From positions 496,001-560,000 of the forward strand of contig DATEMU010000015.1 of assembly GCA_035275405.1 (NCBI GenBank): a DNA stretch of 64,000 nt, written 5' to 3'. The stretch comes from Phycisphaerae bacterium. GTDB lineage: Bacteria > Planctomycetota > Phycisphaerae > UBA1845 > UTPLA1. This document shows positions 44,793-53,660 of this stretch, piece after piece (positions within the stretch are counted from its first letter, which is position 1; each line of letters starts with the position of its first letter). A program made the position numbers and the translations under genes. The notes under the pieces are model-generated. The model was not told where the DNA came from and ran no database searches. It saw only the letters and a list, made by a program, of their open reading frames with translations.

Positions 44793-46010
44793 ATGGCACT
44801 TGCTGACTTTGACTTCTCGACACCTGACCTCTTCAGCGTTGTCCGCGACAGCTATCTTTCGGACAATGGCTTATTCGCTCGACGCGACCCAACATATGGT
44901 TTCCACTTTGTAATTGCTGATGCCGCGTTCTACGATCTCGAAGTATTCGAAGTTACGGGCTCCACGTTTTCAGGCACCGCAGCGGAGGCCTCCACCGCTG
45001 ATGGTCTGCGCGTCGTCATTAACGGGCCGAAATACTCCGTTCCCCTCTTCGGCGATACGACATCGTCAGGGCCGATCATCCAGGACGGTAGAGCCCATGA
45101 TTCATATGTTAAGATGGATTCGTACTACATTGGAAAAATGCCCGGGAGGGGAATTGACGTGTATTCGGTGGGTCGGGCCCAGAGCACGGCGATACTTGAT
45201 CCGCGCGACGCGCCCGGTACTGAGTTCAGCCACGCCGTCGGGTCACTCGTGCCCTTGCTGCATGATGGAATTCCCTTCGGAATATCCAACATGAGCGACG
45301 ATGCGCGAATCACGCAAATCGCGAATACTGGGCTGGCGGGCGAGTGGTTCCCGTACTTTGCTCCAAAGGGCAAGCCGATATACGGGCTTCATCGATCGAA
45401 GCGCCTCCTGTTTTTTCTCGCTCAGAAGGATGCAACACTGCCCGGAATACAGATCGAGCCATTGCTCAAGTTGCTCGTGGAGCACAACGTAAGCGACGCG
45501 GTGATTGGAGATGGCAGCGACTCCGTCGGATTGGTCGTTGATGGAGTCGCAGAAATCACTCCCTGGCCCGGAAAGAACGCCACAATACCATGGGGTCTGG
45601 CGCTCCGGCTTGCCGCGCCGGTCGTCAAGACCGGCTCAACCACCATCACCGACACGAGCGATTCATCGTTAGCGCCTTACATCGGAGCCCCATTGGACCC
45701 AGGTGCAGCAGCGGATTTCAAATGGACCGCGGCGGGACTCCAGGTCACCGTCCAATCCCTCGGTGGAGGATTCGATGCTTCCACGTTTCACCTGAGCGAG
45801 CTCCCAGTCATTCTCACAGCGGTGAGCGGAAAGGACCTTGCCGAGGAAGTGACTTTGCAGAGCAGCGATGGGCTATTCGAGATAGTCTGCGCCATGGACG
45901 CAGGAGCATCTGATCGGGGGACTATTATAGGAACTTTCTCCATTTTTGAGTCTACGGGCGCTGGGCTAGCAGTCGTATGCCGGGGCACACTTTCATGGCC
46001 CCTCACCTAA
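44793..46010 (+). CDS. Phosphodiester glycosidase (NAGPA)-like protein
   Basis: 405 residues. The segment about residues 200-255 fits the NAGPA core: YGLHRSKRLLFFLAQ, then GIQIEPLLKLL, then DAVIGDGSDSVGLVVDG, which mirrors the family's conserved G-(I/L)...L-x-x-L-L...D-G-G-S...V-V-x-G pattern. In the family the last motif is D-G-G-G-S; here it is G-D-G-S-D-S, so activity is uncertain. The rest is beta-rich. No signal peptide is seen, although family members are usually exported. The assignment rests on one region. Confidence 0.5.
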   Translation: MALADFDFSTPDLFSVVRDSYLSDNGLFARRDPTYGFHFVIADAAFYDLEVFEVTGSTFSGTAAEASTADGLRVVINGPKYSVPLFGDTTSSGPIIQDGRAHDSYVKMDSYYIGKMPGRGIDVYSVGRAQSTAILDPRDAPGTEFSHAVGSLVPLLHDGIPFGISNMSDDARITQIANTGLAGEWFPYFAPKGKPIYGLHRSKRLLFFLAQKDATLPGIQIEPLLKLLVEHNVSDAVIGDGSDSVGLVVDGVAEITPWPGKNATIPWGLALRLAAPVVKTGSTTITDTSDSSLAPYIGAPLDPGAAADFKWTAAGLQVTVQSLGGGFDASTFHLSELPVILTAVSGKDLAEEVTLQSSDGLFEIVCAMDAGASDRGTIIGTFSIFESTGAGLAVVCRGTLSWPLT

Positions 46011-46023
46011 TGAAGGCAGGCTC

Positions 46024-49000
46024 ATGACCACTCAAACCTTCATCTCGCTCCGCCAGCTCGCCTCCTCCTGGAACGACGCCATCCTCACCGCCCCCGATGG
46101 CGATTCCTTTCTCGACCGCGTCGGCATCTCCTCCTACGAGGTCTCGGAGTCAGACGACACCACCGTTGTCTCCCTCACCATCGAGTTCGACGGCGAGATC
46201 GGCTTCTCAGTTCCCGGCATGGACGGGATGGGCGCTTATCTGGGACAACCCGACGGCTCGACGTCGCTCGAAATCGAAGTCGAGCTTCACGGCGAGAGTG
46301 GTTTGGACGGGTTCCAAGTGCGTCTTCCGGCCGTGAGTGCCGTCCTGCGGTTTGCTTCGCTCCTGAGGCCGGTCCGCGATGAAGACGGCGCCTGGGTTGT
46401 GGAAACCGATTCAAATGGAGCAGCGCTCCCACTTGATCTCGGAATCACTGCTGTCAGTGTATCCATCGACAGTGACGGCGACATCGACGTCTCGCTGCCT
46501 GACATTGCCCCGTTTGTCTCACTGCCCCCCGCCATGATCGGCGACACCGGAGTCGTGATCGAGGCAGACCAGATCGGCCTCTATTTTAGCTCCCAAGCCG
46601 CACTTCCCTCCGGCGCTCCGGCCGGCTTCAAAGGCCTCTACCTCGACTCCGCCCGCGTTTACCTCCCCTCCGAACTCAAGGACCTCATCGCCGACGAAGT
46701 CGAGTTCAAGGACTGCTACATCGGCTCCGGCGGCTTCACCGGCAGCGTTTCCTTCTCCGGGTCCAAGACCGCCACCCTCTTCGGTTTCACCTTCACCCTG
46801 ACTTCGGTAGAACTCTCCTTCGTCCAGAACGCCATCGTCAAGGGCGCCATCTCCGGCAAGCTCACCATCCCCTTCTTCAACAAGCAAGTCAATGTCGCCC
46901 TCAGCCTCTCATCCGACGGCGGATTCGCAGTCACGCTCGCCGACGCAGACAGCGACAGCGTGGTCTCTCTGACGCTCGACGGCGTCGGCACGCTCAGCAT
47001 CACCAGCCTGGGCCTCGGGGTCGAAGACGGAGAGGCCACCCTAGCTCTCTCCGGCACCCTCTCCCTCACCCTCGCCGATCTCGATTGGCCCGACGTCCAG
47101 ATCCAAAACCTCCGCATCTCCTCCGACGGCGAGGTCCAGATCGACGGCGGCTGGATCGACCTGCAGGAACCGTTCTCATTGGACCTCTACGGCTTCCTCA
47201 TGGAGATCACGCAGATCGGCTTCGGCAACGAGGATGACGGGCGGCGGTGGTTTGGCTGCTCAGGCGGGGTGGCCTTCCCCAAACCGCTCCCGATGGGCGC
47301 CTCCGTTGAAGGCCTGCGCGTCATCTGGGATCCGGACGACCCGGACAAAGCTCCCGAGATCACACTCAATGGCATCGGCGTTGAGCTGACGATTCCGAAT
47401 CTGCTTCACCTCGACGGGACCGTGGCGCTCTACAACGAGGACGAAAAGAATGAGTTTAAAGGCAACGTTTCCCTGGAACTTTTGCCGCTCGGGGTGAGCC
47501 TCGACGCGTCCGTCATCATCGGACAGGAGACCGACGATTCGGGGACGTTCAAGTATAATAGAATCTTCCTCGGCCTCGATCTACCGGTCGGGATTCCGGT
47601 GTTTGCCACCGGGACAGCCATCTACGGGATGGCGGGTCTTTATGGATGTAACATCTATCCCGCCACCCACGGAGACGATTGGTACCAATGGTACAAGTCG
47701 TCGGGCTTCAAAGTTATTGATGCAGAGTGGGCCGGCCGGGACGACGCGCTGGCGATCGGCGCGGGCCTGACCATCGGCACGCTCTTCGACGGCGGCTATT
47801 CGGTCTCCGCGAAAGGACTTCTCGTTTTCCTTTTGCCTGGCCCCGTCATCATGCTCGAGGCCAAGGCGGACATCCTCAAAGGGCTCCCGGACCTCGAGGG
47901 AAGTGCCGAAGGAGCGTTCACTGCACTGGCCGTCCTGGACGCCCTCGCCGGGTATTTCCAGCTCAACATCGACGCCCAGCTCGAACTGGCGAAGATCATC
48001 GACATCGGGGCATCCGCCGAGGCGTACTTCAGTTTCACCAACGCCTCCGCCTGGCACCTATACATCGGCCAAGACCAGCCTGAGGACCGGCGGATTCATG
48101 CCGACGTCCTCGCCCTTTTCCACGCGCATGCCTACTTGATGCTCGACGCATCGAGTGTGCGGTCCGGCTTCGGTGTCAGCTTAGGAGATAGTTGGAAGTT
48201 TGGGCCCGTGAAGGTCACGATGGAGGCCTGGCTGGAAGGCGCCGCCGAGGTCAGCGCGAGCCCGGCCCATCTTTACGGCTCAATCGACTTCGGAGGCGAA
48301 TTCGCGGTCAAAGTGGCGGGTTTCGGCCTGGGTCTCTTCGCCTACACCCAGTTTGAGGGCAACACGCCGACGGCCTACCTGATCAGTGGAAAAGTCGCGG
48401 TCGGAATCGATCTACCGAAACCACTGAAGGATCGCGAAATCTCGATCAAACTTGAGTGGAAGAAAGAGGACGTCCCGAAACTTATCGATCCGTTCCAGTC
48501 CGCAAGTCTCGAGCATCTCAAGTGCACGGAAACCTGGCCGCTGGAAGTCTCGACAAATGTCCATGAGCCGAGCGAGGTTCCTGTGGATGTTAGTTGGGCG
48601 CCATTCGTCCCATTAGATGCGAAACCTGTCATCGTGTTCAACCGGCCGGTCCACTTCAAGGACGATCTGGGAACCGGCGGGGAATCCGAGCCGAACGATC
48701 AGATCGTGGGTGATTACTCGATTCAATACGAACTGGTTTCGGTGGAACTGGAACGATGCGGCAAAAGCCTGGACGGGAGCTGGGAAGCTGTTGACTTCGA
48801 TCCAGGGCAGACCTGTTGGGCGGCCATCGACGGCGGAAGCGGAGAGGTCCTCCCCACCCGCCTCTACCTTGGGGTCCGATCGCCCTTTGCGTATGCGCGG
48901 AACAGTTCCAGGGTTGTCGCGGATAGCTTCCTCGCCCTGCACCCCTCGTGGCCATGCGTGGACTCACGTACCGCAACCGAGCAATGCGTGGATTGGGGAG

Positions 49001-51978
49001 AAAGAGAGTTGATTGGCACGTCTTTCGGCCCGCTCTTTGAGAGGGGCGTTTTGACGTTTTATGCCCCCGAAAGCGTCGAACGGGATGTCATCGAGCATTC
49101 CGAATGGACGCCGTCCGTCGGGTTCGCCCTCCGCGTGCTCAACGAGCCACGGTTATCCACGTTCTCTCTCTATGTTGCCTTTCCTGAACCCATGTCAAAG
49201 GTGCGCCTCAATTTGGAATGCATCGGCAAGACCACGATCATCGCCTATTCCGGCGGAGTCGAGATTGCATCCGTGGAGATGGAGGACCGCCGGAAGGCTA
49301 TCTACGGTTCACTGCCCAAAATAGACCTCGACAAACTCCCGATCGTCTCGGATGACGAGCTCGAAATAGAGGCGGAGAACATCGAATGGGTTGAAATCAA
49401 GACCCTCCAGTCTGAGAACCGCGATAACGGCTACCTGCTCGAATACGATTCTGATCTGTACGCTCTTCTGCTGGAGGAGAGGATTCTCGTCGAATCGATC
49501 TGTTTCACCACACAAAGTGAGGCCGATGCCGTCGCCTGGAACTCAAGTCGAATCGAAAGGTTGATCGCAAGTGGCGAATCCTGGGGAAGCGAGGATCAGG
49601 TGTTTGATCCAGAGACGCGCTATCGCCTCAAGATCATCACTTCCGCAACCCTGGAGAAGGAAGGCACAGAGCAGGAACCAGAAGTGTTTACTCACTACGC
49701 ATACTTCCAGACCGGTGGTCCCCCCGGAATCCTGCCCATTGGGCATGCCATCGCCGATCCTCCCACCGGTTTCCCAGACGCTGGCTTCCTAACCGACCTC
49801 CAGCTCTACACGAAGCGCCGCATCCCCGAGGATGGGGCCGTTGCCGTCTACTCCGCATACGACCTCGGAATGGAGCCTAAAGAGAACTACGTCGAGCAGA
49901 TGTATGGCGCCGACCTCGTAATTCAATTGCGGGACCGCAACGACCAACCGGTCACCGACGGAGCCGGCGAGGAGCTCGAACTCGAGAATCAATGGGGTGA
50001 GTCGCCTACGGCAGCAGTGACGACAACCGATACCCAGTACTACGCAGCACTCGAGGACTGTGAGCTTGTGGAAACTGCCGATCTTCTGCGGCCGCAGATG
50101 ATCTCCGCATCCGCCTCGGCGCTCTTCTACGAGGATTTCGAGGGAACGGACGATTCCTGGGTGGTAGTGGATGAGGGTAGCGAGGAATCCTCGTCCTGGA
50201 TCGTTTCGGACGGCGAGGCCCGCCAGGAGGGCCTCATGAACGATGGCACATACGGAGAAAAATCTCCTGAGAAACTGGGCACCCTCTTCGTGGCGGGGGA
50301 TTCCGCTTGGACTGACTTCGCCATGGAAGTCGAGATGGAGTCCGCCCAGAGCGCCATCGGCATCGTTTTTCGGTATTCCGAGAACGATGCCGGAGACCCC
50401 AGTTACTACCGACTGAGCGTAGATGTTGACAGTGGGTACCGTCGACTGGTGCGTATGACCGGCGGCGTCGCTACGGTACTCTGGGAGAATACGTTTTTCA
50501 GTTCAACGGCTGGCTCTTTCATACCATTTGGTCTTACATCCTTTCCTTTCGACTGGTTGTCCTCAAGCAACCGGGATGCCTATCCATCTGGTGACAAATT
50601 CACCTTATGCGTGCGATGCGAGGGAGACCGAATTCGTGGTCAGCTCGATGGGGAGTATCTGTTCGACGTGGAGGACACGGATGCAGAGGCACTCGGCTCC
50701 GGGAAAATTGCGCTGTACACCTGGAGAAACGCTGGCGCTCACTTCTACTCCGTGCTGGTGCGAGACTGGCCGGACAATCTCCTGGGAAGCCAGGAACTCT
50801 ATGCAGCGCGCCTCATGGGCAGTCATGTCCTATTCAATTCCGACCTAGTTGAGAGCTCCTGGCCAGCGAATTACTGGGAGTCGATTGATATCGGCGATCG
50901 GGCACTTGTCGGCGAAGGCCAGCCCTGGAAGGATTATCAAGTCCACGTCACTCTCAATGCACTGACTGACCACGGTGCGGGGGTGTTGGTTCGATACAGC
51001 GACTCGGATAACTATTGCCGCCTGCTCATCGAAGACGACCTCGATTGGTCGCTAGTCGTTCGCTCTGGAGGAACCGACAAGACTGTGGCGTCCGGCTTCC
51101 TGGAGCCCTCCACGTCGAGCTGCCACGTCGTGATAACATGTGAAGGGGGCGCACTTCTCGTCGAGCTGGGTGAGGAGACGGTGTTCGATGACTCACCGGA
51201 CGGAATGGCGGCGAGCGGATCAGCGGGGCTCCTCGGTAGTCGCGACAGCGTGGCTTTTTCGGAATTCCAAGTCCTCTCAGCTCCTAGACAGTCGGTCCTC
51301 GAATGGAAGTTTACAACCTCGCGATACCGCGGGTTTTCCGAACATTGCGACAGCTTCAGTGGGACGGTTTACGAGTTGGAAGCCGCTGGCATGACCGAAT
51401 CCGGCCTCTCGGAGCTATTCGACACAGACCTCCCCTCTCTGCGCTCTGAAATATCCACTTTGCGAGATGCTGTGGAGGCGGAGCGCGCCTCGCTGGCCGC
51501 CGCCTCCGACACAGACCAGGCTGCAAAAATTGATTCGACTCTCTCCGCACTGGAGGCTCTCCACAACTTTGCATGGGAAACTTATGTCGACCTGCTTTCG
51601 CGGTTTCTGGGAGAAGATACGTATCGAGCTCTTCCAGAGTCCATTGAGATTCATGCTGTCCACTCCGCGGGAGTGTGGATCGGCCTCCTGATCGAAAGCC
51701 CGGAACCGTTCGTCTGGTCGCGTATCGATTGGGAGATGCGTCAAATCAGTAAGGATTCGTTTGCAGTGATCGAAGATCCTCTCGTCGTTTGGAGTGAAGA
51801 CCAGACTCGCGCCTTAATCATACCGGAGGATCCGGCCGACCTGCCGGAGGGAGAGTATGAATTACGTTTGACCTTTCACTTGGACCGTGGTCCAGAGGCC
51901 GCGGTTTTGAGGCGGGGCAGCAGCACTCTCCCCGAGGTCGCATGTCTAACCTTCACTTTGAAGTCCCTAACTGATTAG
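46024..51978 (+). CDS. 1984-residue beta-rich giant protein with two lectin-like domains
   Basis: 1984 residues, the largest gene here. Residues 1 to about 830 form a long repetitive beta region, with a glycine-rich stretch (VGIPVFATGTAIYGMAGLYG) near 520-540 that resembles DUF6603-type proteins. About residues 830-1340 are mixed beta. Two concanavalin-like modules follow: FYEDFEGTDDSWVVVDE near 1370 and NYWESIDIGDRALVGEG near 1620, each with a YYRLSV/YCRLLI strand. Near 1800-1860 is an Ala/Leu/Glu-rich coiled coil. There is no signal peptide. Partners are probably the three preceding genes. Function unknown; possible cell-surface, adhesin-like or injection-cargo role. Confidence 0.6.
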   Translation: MTTQTFISLRQLASSWNDAILTAPDGDSFLDRVGISSYEVSESDDTTVVSLTIEFDGEIGFSVPGMDGMGAYLGQPDGSTSLEIEVELHGESGLDGFQVRLPAVSAVLRFASLLRPVRDEDGAWVVETDSNGAALPLDLGITAVSVSIDSDGDIDVSLPDIAPFVSLPPAMIGDTGVVIEADQIGLYFSSQAALPSGAPAGFKGLYLDSARVYLPSELKDLIADEVEFKDCYIGSGGFTGSVSFSGSKTATLFGFTFTLTSVELSFVQNAIVKGAISGKLTIPFFNKQVNVALSLSSDGGFAVTLADADSDSVVSLTLDGVGTLSITSLGLGVEDGEATLALSGTLSLTLADLDWPDVQIQNLRISSDGEVQIDGGWIDLQEPFSLDLYGFLMEITQIGFGNEDDGRRWFGCSGGVAFPKPLPMGASVEGLRVIWDPDDPDKAPEITLNGIGVELTIPNLLHLDGTVALYNEDEKNEFKGNVSLELLPLGVSLDASVIIGQETDDSGTFKYNRIFLGLDLPVGIPVFATGTAIYGMAGLYGCNIYPATHGDDWYQWYKSSGFKVIDAEWAGRDDALAIGAGLTIGTLFDGGYSVSAKGLLVFLLPGPVIMLEAKADILKGLPDLEGSAEGAFTALAVLDALAGYFQLNIDAQLELAKIIDIGASAEAYFSFTNASAWHLYIGQDQPEDRRIHADVLALFHAHAYLMLDASSVRSGFGVSLGDSWKFGPVKVTMEAWLEGAAEVSASPAHLYGSIDFGGEFAVKVAGFGLGLFAYTQFEGNTPTAYLISGKVAVGIDLPKPLKDREISIKLEWKKEDVPKLIDPFQSASLEHLKCTETWPLEVSTNVHEPSEVPVDVSWAPFVPLDAKPVIVFNRPVHFKDDLGTGGESEPNDQIVGDYSIQYELVSVELERCGKSLDGSWEAVDFDPGQTCWAAIDGGSGEVLPTRLYLGVRSPFAYARNSSRVVADSFLALHPSWPCVDSRTATEQCVDWGERELIGTSFGPLFERGVLTFYAPESVERDVIEHSEWTPSVGFALRVLNEPRLSTFSLYVAFPEPMSKVRLNLECIGKTTIIAYSGGVEIASVEMEDRRKAIYGSLPKIDLDKLPIVSDDELEIEAENIEWVEIKTLQSENRDNGYLLEYDSDLYALLLEERILVESICFTTQSEADAVAWNSSRIERLIASGESWGSEDQVFDPETRYRLKIITSATLEKEGTEQEPEVFTHYAYFQTGGPPGILPIGHAIADPPTGFPDAGFLTDLQLYTKRRIPEDGAVAVYSAYDLGMEPKENYVEQMYGADLVIQLRDRNDQPVTDGAGEELELENQWGESPTAAVTTTDTQYYAALEDCELVETADLLRPQMISASASALFYEDFEGTDDSWVVVDEGSEESSSWIVSDGEARQEGLMNDGTYGEKSPEKLGTLFVAGDSAWTDFAMEVEMESAQSAIGIVFRYSENDAGDPSYYRLSVDVDSGYRRLVRMTGGVATVLWENTFFSSTAGSFIPFGLTSFPFDWLSSSNRDAYPSGDKFTLCVRCEGDRIRGQLDGEYLFDVEDTDAEALGSGKIALYTWRNAGAHFYSVLVRDWPDNLLGSQELYAARLMGSHVLFNSDLVESSWPANYWESIDIGDRALVGEGQPWKDYQVHVTLNALTDHGAGVLVRYSDSDNYCRLLIEDDLDWSLVVRSGGTDKTVASGFLEPSTSSCHVVITCEGGALLVELGEETVFDDSPDGMAASGSAGLLGSRDSVAFSEFQVLSAPRQSVLEWKFTTSRYRGFSEHCDSFSGTVYELEAAGMTESGLSELFDTDLPSLRSEISTLRDAVEAERASLAAASDTDQAAKIDSTLSALEALHNFAWETYVDLLSRFLGEDTYRALPESIEIHAVHSAGVWIGLLIESPEPFVWSRIDWEMRQISKDSFAVIEDPLVVWSEDQTRALIIPEDPADLPEGEYELRLTFHLDRGPEAAVLRRGSSTLPEVACLTFTLKSLTD

Positions 51979-52292
51979 ATTGAAGGCGCGGTGTTGCTCG
52001 TCGTCAGGGGTCGGGGCGGAAGAACTGGTTAACAGCTTTTGGTAGCGCCGCGGGGCCAATAGTTGACCGCAAACAAGCGACGTCCAGCTCACCCGCGCGA
52101 TACGAAAGTACCCGGGCCAACACCGACACTTCTACCCTCCTCAACGGCATGTGCTGGGTGGGGTAATACCACGCCTAACTCTCTGAAATGCAATAAGATA
52201 GCGATTGATGGGACTCGAACACGGGACGTCCAAGTTGGGAAAATCTGTGACCGACCGCACAACGGTCAGGAACCCCGTGCCCTGCTACGACC
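51979..52292. other. Intergenic with a tRNA T-arm-like fragment
   Basis: No gene was found. On the minus strand near 52203-52230 the sequence GTGTTCGAGTCCCATC resembles the T-loop and 3' half of a tRNA, but the stem does not pair and no matching 5' acceptor strand is present. It may be a chance match or a relic of integration into a tRNA gene. Confidence 0.35.
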
Positions 52293-52702
52293 ACGAAAAT
52301 ATTTTTCAAAAGCCCTGAGCGCCGGAGGCAAAAAAATCTATATGTACTTAGGGAGGTCGTGCATGAGCTAGGTCGGGAGCCGAGCACTTTGAGCTGACCA
52401 ATGTGGCCAGCCCGTCAACCTCAGGTGTTTTGCTGATGCAATAAGCAAAAACCCTTAAGAAGAATTCTGATCCAAGAATTCAGCTGGGCAAAGCCGCCCG
52501 GTGTGACAGTCTGTAAACTGCGCAGGCGGTCGCCTGACGCATTCATTCAGTGAGACGAGAGGAAAGGGACCGCCCAACTCATAAATCGAAAGCCTGACGC
52601 TGATGGGTCGGGATCCCCATCGGCTAGCCCGTCACTCGTTCAGGCGTCGGAAAGAAAATATTGTCCCCGTGACAGATTCGAGACGGTCACGGCGAATGAG
52701 GG
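52293..52702 (+). repeat. Intergenic element copy 3 (3' part)
   Basis: Contains the core at 52293-52328, the TTAGGGAGGTCGTGC segment also seen in copy 2, the block at 52419-52454, and the GACAGATTCGAGACGGTCAC block near 52671-52690. The middle block can fold as a hairpin, GTTTTGCT with AGCAAAAAC (52426-52451), and copy 2 keeps part of this pairing. The left 57-bp segment of copies 1 and 2 is missing. It ends about 160 bp before the metacaspase gene. Confidence 0.65.
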
Positions 52703-52862
52703 TTGCCAGCGGAATCCAGTTCATTGCCCGTGAAGGGAGGTGAAGCGCCCAATACCACCAAGAAATCGCCGTTTGCCGACGAGTTCAGCCGGTCTTGGCT
52801 GGAACATCGGCGGTCTGTCCCGTTCGAAAAACCACAACCTCTCAGTCTAGAAGGAGAAAATC

Positions 52863-53660
52863 ATGGCCAAGAAAGCCCTTTGTATCGGGATCAATGATTA
52901 CCCCGGCATCCAGAACGACCTGTCGGGATGCGTCAACGATGTCCAAGATTGGACCAAGGTCCTGGAGTCCCGTGGTTTCACGGTCCGCCAGTTGCTCGAT
53001 CGCAGCGCCACCAAGTCCGCCATGGTAGCGGAGATCGAGCGCCTCATCGGCGACGGCAATCCCGGAGATAGCCTCGTTTTCCAATACTCAGGACATGGTT
53101 CCTGGGTCCCCGAGCAGGATGGCGACGAGCCCGACGGCCGTGACGAGGTCCTATGTCCTTCCGACGTCGGCCAGAACTCCGTACTGACGGACGACGAGCT
53201 TTACGACCTCTTCGCTACCCGCAAGGCGGGTGTGAACTTGGTATTCCTGAGCGACTCCTGCCACTCGGGCAGTGTCTCGCGGGCCCCGAGGATGGTCCTA
53301 CGGGGTGATGAGAAGCCCACGAAGTCCCGATTCCTCGATCCGCGAAAATTCCTTCCGCCGAAGGAGGCTGAAAAGGCCATGCTGATCTCCCACGGGCGGG
53401 TCACCAGTCCGCGGCCCCATCAAGGACTTTTGATTTCGGGGTGCCAGGACCTGCAAACCAGCGCCGATGCCTGGTTCGAGGGACGGGCGAATGGGGCGTT
53501 CACCTACTTCGCGATCAAGGCCCTGAAGGATCTGCCAGCGAACGCTACGTATCGCCAGTGGCATAGCACGATTCGCTCCTTCCTCCCCAACGCCAGTTTC
53601 GAGCAAGAGCCCAATCTGTTTGGCACTCGGTCGCACAAAGACCGGAAGGTTCTTGAATGA
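52863..53660 (+). CDS. Caspase-family peptidase (metacaspase type)
   Basis: 265 residues with AAGGAG seven bases before the ATG. The p20-like fold starts MAKKALCIGINDYPG. The catalytic histidine is H78 in FQYSGHGSW and the catalytic cysteine C133 in LSDSCHSGS, the standard metacaspase dyad. An acidic stretch (EQDGDEPDGRDE) lies between them, as in calcium-responsive metacaspases. The C-terminal p10-like part has NGAFTYFAIKAL. Cleavage is probably after Arg or Lys. It overlaps the next gene by 4 bp, so both are made together. Possible roles: regulated proteolysis, cell-death effector, or activation of the neighbouring hydrolases. Confidence 0.9.
   Translation: MAKKALCIGINDYPGIQNDLSGCVNDVQDWTKVLESRGFTVRQLLDRSATKSAMVAEIERLIGDGNPGDSLVFQYSGHGSWVPEQDGDEPDGRDEVLCPSDVGQNSVLTDDELYDLFATRKAGVNLVFLSDSCHSGSVSRAPRMVLRGDEKPTKSRFLDPRKFLPPKEAEKAMLISHGRVTSPRPHQGLLISGCQDLQTSADAWFEGRANGAFTYFAIKALKDLPANATYRQWHSTIRSFLPNASFEQEPNLFGTRSHKDRKVLE

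Noticed and set aside
52190..52290. Possible tRNA gene on the minus strand
   Set aside because: The T-loop looks right but the T-stem mispairs and no complementary acceptor strand or anticodon arm fits.
34483..52702. CRISPR array made of the three intergenic copies
   Set aside because: Copies are kilobases apart, diverged and hundreds of bases long, unlike CRISPR repeats. No other array was seen.
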